This document shows, in pieces, positions 1 to 8,673 of a stretch of DNA of 64,000 bases. The notes below the pieces were generated by a model, which was given only the letters and a program-made list of their open reading frames with translations, searched no databases and was not told where the DNA came from. The position numbers and the translations under genes are program-made. Position 1 is the first letter of the stretch, and each line of letters starts with the position of its first letter. This DNA comes from Pseudomonas fluorescens (lineage in GTDB: Bacteria > Pseudomonadota > Gammaproteobacteria > Pseudomonadales > Pseudomonadaceae): NCBI RefSeq assembly GCF_001648775.1, contig NZ_LVEJ01000028.1, forward strand, positions 134,269 to 198,268, written 5' to 3'.

Positions 1-24
1 GAGCTGGCTTGCCAGCGATGGCGT
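1..24. repeat. Possible REP fragment at the window edge
   Basis: The first bases contain GCTGGCTTGCCAGC, a short palindrome followed by GATGG, of a kind seen in Pseudomonas intergenic REP repeats. The element is cut by the window edge, so its pairing cannot be judged. Confidence 0.3.
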
Positions 25-43
25 CTGCCGGGACAACCAATGG

Positions 44-742
44 CTAAAGATTGTTGTCACTGATCAGCCGATAGCCAACCCCGGCTTCAGTGACAATAAA
101 CCGCGGCCGCGTCGGATCGTCCGCCAGTTTCTGCCGTAAATGTCCCACCACGATCCGCAGATAATGGCTGTCTTCGGTGTGCGTCGGGCCCCAGATATCC
201 TTGAGCAATTGCTGCTGGGTAATCACCCGTCCCGGATGCCGCGCCAGTTGCGCCAGCACCGCGTATTCCTTGCGGGTCAGCGCCACTTCGACACCGTCGA
301 GCAGCACTCGTCGATAGGCCAGATCCACCGTCAGCGGACCGAAATTCAGTGCCGCTTGCTGGGCCTCCCCGGCTGGGGCCTGACGCAACAGCGCACGCAC
401 CCGAGCGAGGAATTCCTGAATGCCGAACGGCTTGGTCACATAGTCATTGGCGCCGCCATCGAGCGCCTGGACCTTCTGCCCTTCGCTGGCGCGCACCGAC
501 AGCACCAGCACCGGCGTCGTGGCCCATTCGCGAAATTCGCGCAGCACTTGCTGGCCGTCCATGTCCGGCAGGCCCAAGTCGAGCACCAGCAAGTCCGGTT
601 TGTTCAGCGCCGCTTGCGCAAGGCCTTCGGCACCGTTGCCGGCCTCCAGCACTTTGTAGCCCTGAGAGGTGAGGCTGATGCGCAGGAATTTGCGGATCTG
701 CGGTTCGTCGTCGATGACCAAAATAGTCGCGGTCTGGCTCAT
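44..742 (-). CDS. kdpE: KdpE, response regulator of the K+ transport operon
   Basis: This 232-residue protein is an OmpR/PhoB-type response regulator. The receiver domain fills about residues 6-118, with the acidic pair D11-D12, the phospho-acceptor D55 in LLVLD and K104 in VTKPF. A winged-helix DNA-binding domain follows at about 130-230. It lies 48 bp downstream of kdpD on the same strand and is the last gene of the kdp cluster. By family knowledge it is phosphorylated by KdpD under K+ limitation or salt stress and activates kdpFABC. The length is normal and no key residue is missing. Confidence 0.96.
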   Translation of the reverse strand: MSQTATILVIDDEPQIRKFLRISLTSQGYKVLEAGNGAEGLAQAALNKPDLLVLDLGLPDMDGQQVLREFREWATTPVLVLSVRASEGQKVQALDGGANDYVTKPFGIQEFLARVRALLRQAPAGEAQQAALNFGPLTVDLAYRRVLLDGVEVALTRKEYAVLAQLARHPGRVITQQQLLKDIWGPTHTEDSHYLRIVVGHLRQKLADDPTRPRFIVTEAGVGYRLISDNNL

Positions 743-790
743 GAATTCACATCAACACAAAAGAGTGGCAAGAGAGTAGCGCAGTCCGCT

Positions 791-3442
791 TCAGCCTTCA
801 TCGTCCATCCCCGGTTGCGTCTGCAACGGCAAGTGCAAGGTGATGCAGGTGCCGCGTCCGTCGATACCGTCAGCCACGCTGATGCGCCCGCCGTGCGCGC
901 CGACCATGCCCTGACAGATCGCCAGGCCCAGGCCGGTGCCCTGACCACCACGGTCGCCACGGGCAGCGGTGTAGAACATGTCGAAAATCTTCGCCCGCTC
1001 ATCTTCGGGAATGCCCGGACCTTCATCACTGACCGAGAAGAAAATCTCCTCGTCATTCGCTCCCGCGTTCAGTTGCAAACGACCGTGGGCTGGCGAAAAG
1101 CGTGCGGCGTTTTCCAGCACATTGACCAGCGCCTGCTCGATCAACGCGGCGTGGACAAACAACAGCGGTAGCTCGGCCGCCACGTCGGTGCTGACTTGCA
1201 GTGGCGCCAGCACTGCGCGCAATCGGTTGAGCGAACTGCCGACGATGTCGGCGGGCGACACCCAGTCCCGCGCCAGCTTCAGTGCGCCGTGACCCAGACG
1301 GGTCATGTCGAGCAGATTCTGGATGTAGCGGTCGAGACGCTCGGCTTCATCGCGGGTGCCTTCGAGCAGTTCCCGCCGGTCCTCCAGCGGGATCGCTTCG
1401 CCAAGGGCCAGCAGGCTGTCGATGCTGCCGCGCATCGCGGTCAGCGGCGTACGCAAGTCGTGGGACACCGAGGCCAGCAACGCACTGCGCAGTTGTTCGG
1501 TTTCGCCATGCAGACGCGCGGCTTCGAGATCGTCAGCCAGTTGCGCGCGGGCCAAGGCCTGCGCCAGTGGCTGACTCAACGCCGTGAGCAAACGCCGACG
1601 CTGGCCGCTCAAGGTCTGGCCCTCTTTCGCGCAAACACCGAGCAGCGCCAGCGGCCCGTCCTCGACCGACAGCGGCCACCACCACCAACGCCCGAACGGC
1701 AACGTGCCAGTGCCCATGCCTGCCGGTTGATCGTGTTGCCAGGCCCAATCGGCGGCGGCGCGCTCGGACTCGCTGAATTGCAACGGCCCGCCGGTCTCGA
1801 CTTTCCAGCCACCCTGACCATCGCGATTGAGCAGGCACAGTTGCAGATCGCTCCAGCCGTTGAGGTGCTGCGCGGCCGCGCTGACCACGGCCTGGCGGTC
1901 GGTGGCGGCGGTGAGTTTGCGTGACAGGTCGAGCAGCTCGCTGGTCTCTTGCTGGGTGTCGCGCAACGCCTGCAATTGCCGACGCTGACGCGCCGCGAGG
2001 TTGCCGGTGAGTGCCGCCATCAACAGGAAAAACAGCAGGGTCAGCACGTCTTCTTCGCGCTGGATGCTGAAAGAAAAATTCGGTGGAATGAATAAGAAAT
2101 CGTAGGTCAGAAACGACAGCGCCGCGCAGGCCAGCGCCGGGCCAAGACTGCTGCGCACCGCCACCAGCAACACGGCCGCGAGGAACACCAGCGAGATGTT
2201 CGGCAGCGGCAACACGCTCGACACCGCCCACGCCAAGGCACTCGCCAATACGGTCGCCACCAGCGCCAGCGCATAGTCGAACCAGACCAGGGTCAGCGCG
2301 TTGCGCGGGCGCGGTTGATGCTGTTGCTGATCGCTATCGAGAACGTTGATTTCCAGCCCGTGAGCCTGACGCAGCAAGCGCGCCGCGAGACCGCCGCCGA
2401 ACAGCCGACGGCGCAGACGCGGCCGTGACTGGCCGACCAGAACCAGACTCGCGCGGCGTTCGGCCGCGTGCTGGATCAGGGTTTTCGCCACCTCGCCGGC
2501 GCGCAGCAACACCACTTCACCACCGAGACGCTCGGCCAGTTGCTGAGCACTTTGCAGACGCAGACGTGATTGCTCGTCGCGCACGCTGCCGTTGTCGACA
2601 TGCACCAGACTCCACGGCAGGTGCCGGCGCTGGGCGACGCGACTGGCATGGCGCACGAGGCGTTCGGCTTGCGCATCACCATCGACGCCGACCAGCAATC
2701 GTCCACGCACTGCCGGCGCGGCCTGACCGAGTTGGCGATAGCCTTGGGCGAGATCGTTATCGACCTGCGCGGCGGCCGTTTGCATCGCCAGTTCGCGCAG
2801 GGCGGTGAGGTTGGTCTGGGTGAAAAACGCATCGATCGCTGCGCGTGCCTGTTCCGGCACGTAGACCTTGCCTTCGCGCAGACGCTCGAGCAATTCGCGT
2901 GGTGGCAGGTCGATCAGCAGCAGTTCGTAGGCTTCCTGCAGGACCCAGTCCGGCAGGGTTTCGCGCACTTGCACACCGGTGATGCCGCGCACCTGATCAT
3001 TGAGGCTTTCCAGGTGCTGGACGTTGACCGTGGTGTACACGTCGATGCCGGCGGCGAGCAGTTCCTGAATGTCTTGCCAGCGCTTGGCGTGACGGCTGCC
3101 GGGGGCGTTGCTGTGGGCCAGTTCATCGACCAGCACAAGCTTCGGTTTGGCTGCGAGCAGGCCGTCGAGGTCCATTTCTTCGAGCATCACGCCACGGTAT
3201 TCCGAGCGCAGCAACGGTTGTTGCGGCAAGCCGCCAAGCAGCGCTTCGGTCTCGGCGCGGCCGTGGGTTTCGACGACGCCGGCGATGATTTTCACACCTT
3301 GACGCAGTTGCGTGTGGGCGGCCTGGAGCATGGCGTAGGTTTTGCCGACACCGGGGGCGGCGCCGAGGAACACTTTCAACCGGCCGCGGCCGTCACGGGG
3401 CAGGTCTGCTAACAGCGCGTCGGCGCGGCCGGAGTCGCTCAT
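791..3442 (-). CDS. kdpD: KdpD, K+-limitation sensor histidine kinase
   Basis: This 883-residue membrane sensor kinase has the usual KdpD order. The cytoplasmic KdpD domain carries a Walker A-like GAAPGVGKT (about 27-35) and a LVLVDELAHSN segment. A universal-stress-like domain follows, then four closely spaced membrane segments (about 385-490), a GAF-like region, and the kinase core with the phospho-acceptor His in SVSHDLRTP (about 663) and the ATPase G-boxes DEGPGIP and GTGLGL. The ATG at 3442 follows a GAGAGAG tract. It pairs with KdpE to sense low K+ and osmotic stress. kdpC lies 132 bp upstream, across a REP pair. Confidence 0.97.
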   Translation of the reverse strand: MSDSGRADALLADLPRDGRGRLKVFLGAAPGVGKTYAMLQAAHTQLRQGVKIIAGVVETHGRAETEALLGGLPQQPLLRSEYRGVMLEEMDLDGLLAAKPKLVLVDELAHSNAPGSRHAKRWQDIQELLAAGIDVYTTVNVQHLESLNDQVRGITGVQVRETLPDWVLQEAYELLLIDLPPRELLERLREGKVYVPEQARAAIDAFFTQTNLTALRELAMQTAAAQVDNDLAQGYRQLGQAAPAVRGRLLVGVDGDAQAERLVRHASRVAQRRHLPWSLVHVDNGSVRDEQSRLRLQSAQQLAERLGGEVVLLRAGEVAKTLIQHAAERRASLVLVGQSRPRLRRRLFGGGLAARLLRQAHGLEINVLDSDQQQHQPRPRNALTLVWFDYALALVATVLASALAWAVSSVLPLPNISLVFLAAVLLVAVRSSLGPALACAALSFLTYDFLFIPPNFSFSIQREEDVLTLLFFLLMAALTGNLAARQRRQLQALRDTQQETSELLDLSRKLTAATDRQAVVSAAAQHLNGWSDLQLCLLNRDGQGGWKVETGGPLQFSESERAAADWAWQHDQPAGMGTGTLPFGRWWWWPLSVEDGPLALLGVCAKEGQTLSGQRRRLLTALSQPLAQALARAQLADDLEAARLHGETEQLRSALLASVSHDLRTPLTAMRGSIDSLLALGEAIPLEDRRELLEGTRDEAERLDRYIQNLLDMTRLGHGALKLARDWVSPADIVGSSLNRLRAVLAPLQVSTDVAAELPLLFVHAALIEQALVNVLENAARFSPAHGRLQLNAGANDEEIFFSVSDEGPGIPEDERAKIFDMFYTAARGDRGGQGTGLGLAICQGMVGAHGGRISVADGIDGRGTCITLHLPLQTQPGMDDEG

Positions 3443-3492
3443 GCTTGATGCTCTCTCTCTTCCTGATATTGATTCGGTGTCCGTTATGGCCC

Positions 3493-3557
3493 CTTCGCGA
3501 GCAAGCTCGCTCCCACATTTGGAACGCGTCCTCCTGTGGGAGCGAGCTTGCTCGCGA
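3493..3557. repeat. REP pair (inverted REPs) between kdpC and kdpD
   Basis: Two copies of the core CTTCGCGAGCAAGCTCGCTC face each other in opposite orientation across a spacer of about 20 bp, so the unit can fold into a long cruciform. It sits just 3' of kdpC and 5' of kdpD. It may stabilise or end the upstream message, which is an inference. Confidence 0.85.
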
Positions 3558-3574
3558 ATGGCAGCACCACAGAG

Positions 3575-4120
3575 CTACAGTTTTTCCAGCGCCATGTTCA
3601 GCTCAAGCACATTCACCACCGGCGGCCCCACCAGCGGCTGTTCGATGTGCGCATCGAGCAGTTGCTGCAAGGTCGATACCGGCAGGTTTCGCGCCACCGC
3701 AACACGCGCCAGTTGATAGGCAATTGCTGCCGGTGGCAAGTGTGGATCAAGACCACTGCCGGAGGTGGTCAGCAAGGCCAATGGCACCGGGCCCTGGCCA
3801 GGAACCTGCAGTTTGTTGGCCTCATCGATCACCCGCGTGGCGAGTGCCGGATTGCTCGGCGCCAGGTTGCTCGCGCTGCTGGAAACCGTCGCAAACGCAC
3901 CGGCAGAGGGACGTGGATGGAACCACGCATCGCCGACGAAATCCTGGGCGATCAGCGACGAGCCGCGGACTTTGCCATCGGCATCGTGCACCAGGCTGCC
4001 ATTGGCTTGTGCGGGGAAGGCGACTTGCGCGACGCCGGTCACCACCAGTGGATAGGCGACGCCGGTGACCAGGGTCATCAGCACCAGCAGGCTCAGGGCC
4101 GGACGTATCATTGTGGTCAT
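3575..4120 (-). CDS. kdpC: KdpC, K+-transporting ATPase subunit C
   Basis: This 181-residue subunit has one N-terminal membrane helix (about residues 7-28, PALSLLVLMTLVTGVAYPL) and a soluble domain containing GSSLIAQ and the FHPRPSAG motif typical of KdpC. It helps assemble and stabilise the KdpA-KdpB pump. An in-frame ATG lies at 4147, but the ATG at 4120 is preferred: it has GAGGATC at good spacing and starts directly before the membrane helix as in other KdpC proteins. About 295 bp with a repeat element separate it from kdpB, much more than the usual tight spacing in this operon. Confidence 0.94.
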   Translation of the reverse strand: MTTMIRPALSLLVLMTLVTGVAYPLVVTGVAQVAFPAQANGSLVHDADGKVRGSSLIAQDFVGDAWFHPRPSAGAFATVSSSASNLAPSNPALATRVIDEANKLQVPGQGPVPLALLTTSGSGLDPHLPPAAIAYQLARVAVARNLPVSTLQQLLDAHIEQPLVGPPVVNVLELNMALEKL

Positions 4121-4175
4121 TGCAAGATCCTCGAATTCGTTGGGCAAACTTTGGTGGCGTGTCAGGGAGATCTTT

Positions 4176-4404
4176 TCCCCCTCACCCCAGCCCTCTCCCC
4201 CAAGGGGGCGAGGGGGAAAGGGAGCCGATTTTTGTGCTTTTCAAAACCTGAGCCCGGCTCGGTTTCTCCGGTCGGTGCAGCTTCCGTAAACACCTTCGGT
4301 GCTTTTCAAAACCTGAGCTCGGCTCGGTATCTCAGGTCGGTGTATCTCTGATTAACCACTCGGTCAGTCCCCTCTCCCCCCGGGAGAGGGTTAGGGTGAG
4401 GGGC
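4176..4404. repeat. MITE-like repeat element inside the kdp operon
   Basis: The element of about 230 bp has ends that are inverted copies of each other: CCCTCACCCCAGCCCTCTCCC on the left and the complement of GGGAGAGGGTTAGGGTGAGGG on the right. Inside are two direct copies of a 44 bp unit beginning GTGCTTTTCAAAACCTGAGC, at 4234-4277 and 4299-4342, with a 65 bp period. It has no coding capacity. The ends look like the CCCTCACCC-type intergenic repeats of Pseudomonas. It separates kdpB from kdpC. Confidence 0.65.
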
Positions 4405-4415
4405 TCTTTTCAGCC

Positions 4416-6476
4416 TCACACCAGATGCAGCGCCGTGAGCAGCATGTCGATCGCCTTGATCCCCACGAACGGCACCAGAATCCCGCCCAGTCCGTAGATC
4501 AACAGATTGCGCCGCAGCAACGCCGCCGCACTCGCCGCTTGCACGCGCACACCGCGCAGCGCTAGCGGAATCAGTACGACGATGATCAAGGCGTTGAAGA
4601 CGATGGCCGAGAGAATCGCGCTCTGCGGACTGGTCAGCTGCATGATGTTCAGCACACCCAGTTGCGGATAAATCGAGGCAAACAGCGCCGGCAGAATCGC
4701 GAAGTATTTGGCCACATCGTTAGCGATGGAAAAGGTCGTCAGCGCACCACGAGTGACCAGCAATTCCTTGCCGATCTGCACCACGTCCAGCAGCTTGGTC
4801 GGGTCGCTGTCGAGGTCGACCATGTTCGCCGCTTCGCGTGCCGCCTGGGTGCCGTCGTTCATCGCCATGCCGACGTCAGCCTGCGCCAGCGCCGGTGCGT
4901 CGTTGGCACCGTCGCCACACATCGCCACCAGACGACCGTCGTTCTGCTCGTGACGAATACGCGCGAGTTTTTTCTCCGGCGTGGCTTCGGCGAGGACGTC
5001 ATCAACGCCTGCTTCAGCAGCAATCGCAGCAGCGGTCAACGGGTTGTCGCCGGTGACCATCACCGTGCGAATCCCCAGTTTGCGCAGTTCGGCAAAGCGC
5101 TCGCGGATGCCCGGTTTGACCACGTCCTTGAGGTGAATCGCACCGAGCAATTTGCCGTCGGCGCAGACCAGCAACGGGGTGCCGCCGCTCTGGGCGATCT
5201 TGTCGATTTCCCGCGACAGCGCCGGGGCCAGATCCGCGCGTTTTTGGCCGAGGAAACTCAGCAGCGAATCCACCGCACCTTTGCGGTACACGCGACCTTG
5301 ATAGTCGACGCCGGACAACCGGGTTTCAGCGCTGAACGGCACGGCCGTCAGGGTTTCCAGTGCAGGCTCCGGTTGCGGATGCAGACCGCGCAGGTACTCA
5401 ACGATCGATTTACCTTCCGCCGTGTCATCCGCCAGCGAGGCGAACAGCGCACCCTCGGCCAAATCACGACCGCTCACACCGGGGGCGGCATACACCGCGC
5501 TGCAGCGACGGTTACCGAAGGTGATGGTGCCGGTCTTGTCGAGCAGCAGCACATGCACGTCGCCCGCCGCTTCCACGGCGCGACCGGATTTGGCAATCAC
5601 GTTGAGGCGCACCAGACGATCCATCCCGGCGATACCGATGGCTGACAGCAAACCGCCAATGGTGGTCGGAATCAGCGTCACCAGCAGCGCCACCAGGAAC
5701 ACCAGCGGCAGGCTGCCGTTGGCGAAATGGGCGAACGGTTGCAGGGTCACCACCACCAGCAGGAAGATCAACGTCAGGCCGATCAGCAGAATATCCAGCG
5801 CCACTTCGTTCGGGGTTTTCTGACGTTTGGCGCCTTCGACCAAGGCGATCATGCGATCGAGGGTCGACTCGCCCGGGTTGACGGTGATCTTCACCAGCAA
5901 CCAGTCGGACACCAGCCGCGTGTTGCCGGTGACGGCCGATCGGTCGCCGCCGGACTCGCGAATCACCGGCGCCGATTCACCAGTGATCGCCGCTTCGTTG
6001 ACCGCCGCAATGCCTTCGATGACTTCGCCGTCACCGGGGATCATCTCCCCCGCTTCGACGCGCACCACATCGCCCTTGCGCAGGCTCGCCGCCGGCACCA
6101 CTTGAAAGCTGCCATCGGCCAGTTTGCGCCGCGCACTGAGGCCCTCGCTGCCAGCCTTGAGGCTGTCGGCGCGGGCCTTGCCGCGACCTTCGGCCAAGGC
6201 TTCGGCGAAGTTGGCGAACAGCACGGTGAACCACAGCCACAGGGCGATCTGTGCGGCGACGAAAGTCGGCACATCGGCGTCGGGAATGAAGCACAGCACG
6301 GTGGTGAAAATCGCGGTCAGTTCGACCACCAGCATCACCGGCGAACGCTTCAATTGCCGAGGGTCGAGTTTGACGAAAGCTTGCACCAGCGCCGGGCGCC
6401 AGAGGGCCGAGATCGCGGTTTTCGCCTGTTCCGGCGCCTTGACGGCAGCCGGTTTGATTGCGGGCATATTCATCAT
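4416..6476 (-). CDS. kdpB: KdpB, K+-transporting P-type ATPase catalytic subunit
   Basis: This 686-residue P-type ATPase hydrolyses ATP to drive K+ uptake through KdpA. Visible motifs are TGES (165-168, holding the serine whose phosphorylation inhibits E. coli KdpB), the phosphorylation site DKTGTIT with D313, and the hinge motif GDGANDAPAL. Membrane helices lie at about 45-95, 225-290 and the C-terminus. The start region has ATG codons at 6476, 6473 and 6467. The Shine-Dalgarno sequence GAGGA overlaps the kdpA stop, so translation is probably coupled, and 6473 has slightly better spacing. The length matches the family. Confidence 0.97.
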   Translation of the reverse strand: MMNMPAIKPAAVKAPEQAKTAISALWRPALVQAFVKLDPRQLKRSPVMLVVELTAIFTTVLCFIPDADVPTFVAAQIALWLWFTVLFANFAEALAEGRGKARADSLKAGSEGLSARRKLADGSFQVVPAASLRKGDVVRVEAGEMIPGDGEVIEGIAAVNEAAITGESAPVIRESGGDRSAVTGNTRLVSDWLLVKITVNPGESTLDRMIALVEGAKRQKTPNEVALDILLIGLTLIFLLVVVTLQPFAHFANGSLPLVFLVALLVTLIPTTIGGLLSAIGIAGMDRLVRLNVIAKSGRAVEAAGDVHVLLLDKTGTITFGNRRCSAVYAAPGVSGRDLAEGALFASLADDTAEGKSIVEYLRGLHPQPEPALETLTAVPFSAETRLSGVDYQGRVYRKGAVDSLLSFLGQKRADLAPALSREIDKIAQSGGTPLLVCADGKLLGAIHLKDVVKPGIRERFAELRKLGIRTVMVTGDNPLTAAAIAAEAGVDDVLAEATPEKKLARIRHEQNDGRLVAMCGDGANDAPALAQADVGMAMNDGTQAAREAANMVDLDSDPTKLLDVVQIGKELLVTRGALTTFSIANDVAKYFAILPALFASIYPQLGVLNIMQLTSPQSAILSAIVFNALIIVVLIPLALRGVRVQAASAAALLRRNLLIYGLGGILVPFVGIKAIDMLLTALHLV

Positions 6477-6483
6477 TCAGTCC

Positions 6484-8178
6484 TCAGAAACCCATGCTCA
6501 GGTGTTCGGCAATCGGGCCGAGCGCCAGAGTCGGCAGGAAGGTCAAACCGCCCACCAGCAAAATGGTCACGGTCAACAGGGTCACGAACAGCGGGCCGTG
6601 GGTCGGGAAGCTGTTCTGGCCGATCGGCGCGGTTTTCTTCATCGCCAGGCTGCCAGCCAACGCCAGCACCGGGAGGATGTAGCCGAAGCGACCGATCAAC
6701 ATGCCCAGGCCCAGCATCAGGTTGTGGAACGGCGTGTTCGCACTCAGGCCACCGAACGCCGAACCGTTGTTGGCGCTCGCCGAGGTATAGGCATAGAGCA
6801 ACTGGCTGAAACCGTGCGGGCCAGGGTTGCTGATAGTGGCCGCCGCGCTGGGAACCGCGGCCGCAATCGCACCAAGCACCAGCACGCCGACCGGCATCAC
6901 CAACAGTGTGACGACCAGCAATTGCACTTCCCGCGCCTGGAGTTTCTTGCCGAGGTATTCCGGCGTACGCCCAATCATCAGACCGGCAAGGAACACCGCG
7001 ATCAGCACGTTGAGCAACATGCCGTAGAGCCCGGCACCGACGCCGCCGAAGATCACTTCGCCGACCATCATGTTGACCAGTGCAACCATGCCGCTGAGCG
7101 GGTTGAGGCTGTCGTGCATGGCGTTGACCGAACCGTTCGAGGCCGCCGTAGTGGTCACCGACCACAGCACGGTGGCGGTGGTGCCGAAGCGTGCTTCTTT
7201 ACCTTCCAGCGGTGCGGTCTGTTCGACGGCCGCGTTATTCAGTGTCGGGTTCGGTTGATACTCGGCCCACAGCGACGTCGCGCCGCCGATCAGGAACAGC
7301 GCCAGCATGCAGGCGATGATCGCGCGGCTCTGACGCAGGTCCTTGACGTAATGGCCGAAGGTGAACACCAGCGCCACCGGGATCAGGATGATCGAAGCGA
7401 CTTCGAACAGGTTGCTCCACGCGGTCGGGTTCTCGAACGGATGCGCCGAGTTGACACCGAAGAAGCCACCACCGTTGGTGCCCAGTTGCTTGATCGCAAT
7501 CTGACTGGCGGCCGGGCCGAGCGGGATCACTTGATCGACACCCTGCATCGTCACCGCATTCACATATTGCGCGAAGGTTTGCGGCACGCCCTGCCAGACC
7601 AGATACAGCGCCAGCAACAGGCACAGCGGCAGCAGGCCATAGAGGGTGGCGCGGGTCATGTCGACCCAGAAGTTGCCGAGGGTTTTCGTCGATTTACGGC
7701 CGATGCCACGGCACAGCGCGACCAGCACGGCGAGGCCGGTGGCGGCGCTGACGAAGTTCTGCACGGTGAGGCCGACCATCTGGCTCAAGTAGCTGAGGGT
7801 CGCTTCGCCGCTGTAGGACTGCCAGTTGGTGTTGGTCATGAAACTGACCGCGGTGTTGAACGCCTGAGTCCATTCCTGGCCCGGCAGATTTTGCGGGTTC
7901 AGTGGCAAGTGATCCTGGAACAGCAGAATCGCAAACAGCAGCAGGAAACCGGCAAGGTTGAATGCCAGCAATGCCAGCGTGTACTTCTGCCAGCTCTGTT
8001 CTGCGTCCGCATCGACGCCGGCGATGCGATAGCAACCGCGCTCGACCGGGCCGAGAATCGGCGTCAGCCAGGTGCGCTGGCCTTCCATCACTTTGTAGTA
8101 GAAGCGCCCGAGCAGCGGCGCCGGCAGCAAGACCAGCGCAAAGAACGCGAGGATCAGCCAATAGTCATAACTGTGCAT
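6484..8178 (-). CDS. kdpA: KdpA, K+-binding channel-like subunit
   Basis: This 564-residue polytopic protein of the KdpA family has about ten membrane helices and repeated selectivity-filter-like loops (for example TNTNWQSYSGE, GTNGGGFFGVNSAHPFENP, SANNGSAFGG). It forms the K+-selective pathway of the Kdp pump in the inner membrane. The reading frame stays open upstream, but the ATG at 8178 is the real start: AGGAG overlaps the kdpF stop codon and MHSYDYWLIL begins as other KdpA proteins do. Confidence 0.97.
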   Translation of the reverse strand: MHSYDYWLILAFFALVLLPAPLLGRFYYKVMEGQRTWLTPILGPVERGCYRIAGVDADAEQSWQKYTLALLAFNLAGFLLLFAILLFQDHLPLNPQNLPGQEWTQAFNTAVSFMTNTNWQSYSGEATLSYLSQMVGLTVQNFVSAATGLAVLVALCRGIGRKSTKTLGNFWVDMTRATLYGLLPLCLLLALYLVWQGVPQTFAQYVNAVTMQGVDQVIPLGPAASQIAIKQLGTNGGGFFGVNSAHPFENPTAWSNLFEVASIILIPVALVFTFGHYVKDLRQSRAIIACMLALFLIGGATSLWAEYQPNPTLNNAAVEQTAPLEGKEARFGTTATVLWSVTTTAASNGSVNAMHDSLNPLSGMVALVNMMVGEVIFGGVGAGLYGMLLNVLIAVFLAGLMIGRTPEYLGKKLQAREVQLLVVTLLVMPVGVLVLGAIAAAVPSAAATISNPGPHGFSQLLYAYTSASANNGSAFGGLSANTPFHNLMLGLGMLIGRFGYILPVLALAGSLAMKKTAPIGQNSFPTHGPLFVTLLTVTILLVGGLTFLPTLALGPIAEHLSMGF

Positions 8179-8186
8179 AGCCGCTC

Positions 8187-8276
8187 CTAGTTCCGATCCG
8201 CGCGCAACAGCGCAACCAACAGATAAATGAACAGCCCCACTGCCAGTAGCAGTGACACCCCGTCCAGAACGCTCAT
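8187..8276 (-). CDS. kdpF: KdpF, 29-residue Kdp accessory subunit
   Basis: This 29-codon gene encodes MSVLDGVSLLLAVGLFIYLL followed by VALLRADRN, a single membrane helix with a short charged tail. Size, hydrophobic pattern and position immediately before kdpA match KdpF, the small lipid-like stabiliser of the KdpABC complex. An SD sequence CGGAG precedes the ATG. Its TAG stop carries the start of the kdpA ribosome binding site. It is easily missed because of its length. Confidence 0.93.
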   Translation of the reverse strand: MSVLDGVSLLLAVGLFIYLLVALLRADRN

Positions 8277-8367
8277 GGAAGATCTCCGTGTTACGGCGTA
8301 TTGCCGTGTGTGCAGGCATTGTCGGAAAGGAGGCTGTAAAGGAACGAGACCGAGGGGTGCGGTGGGG

Positions 8368-8384
8368 CATAAAGAAAGCGTAAA
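8368..8384 (-). promoter_or_regulatory. Putative KdpE binding site upstream of kdpF
   Basis: Read on the minus strand, TTTACGCTTTCTTTATG followed by CCCC resembles the E. coli KdpE site (two TTTAYxC half-sites spaced by one helical turn and followed by a C-rich stretch). It lies about 92-108 bp before the kdpF start codon, a suitable place for an activator. The comparison was made from memory. No clear -10 box was identified. Confidence 0.5.
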
Positions 8385-8436
8385 GAGTGGGTTTATGCGG
8401 GCGTTACAGCTGAGCTTTGTGGTGTTTGGGCTGGCG

Positions 8437-8506
8437 CCTTCGCGAGCAAGCTCGCTCCCACAGGGGAATGAATTGCAAATTGTGGGAGCGAGCCTGCTCG
8501 CGAAGA
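8437..8506. repeat. REP pair between kdpF and the ethanolamine permease gene
   Basis: Two REP cores face each other (CTTCGCGAGCAAGCTCGCTC and its inverted near-copy ending GCGAGCCTGCTCGCGAAG) with a spacer of about 25 bp. This lies in the 397 bp gap between the divergent kdp operon and the permease gene. The rest of the gap holds the kdp promoter region and nothing coding. Confidence 0.85.
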
Positions 8507-8673
8507 CGGCATAACCGACACCATCGCACCCAACTGGCGCACAAAAAGCAGCAATCCCACCGCGAACATCCCCGATACGACAGCTTTCAACTCTTTACGA
8601 CTTGTTTCACAGCAATGGCACGGCCACTGCACGCGCCCTCCCCGAGCTTTGCCAACCTTCAGGGAGCAACCGC

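Noticed and set aside
6124..8190. Long plus-strand open frame of 688 codons opposite kdpB and kdpA
   Set aside because: It is antisense to two well-supported genes, is rich in His/Gln/Arg as shadow frames of GC-rich genes are, and has no domain character.
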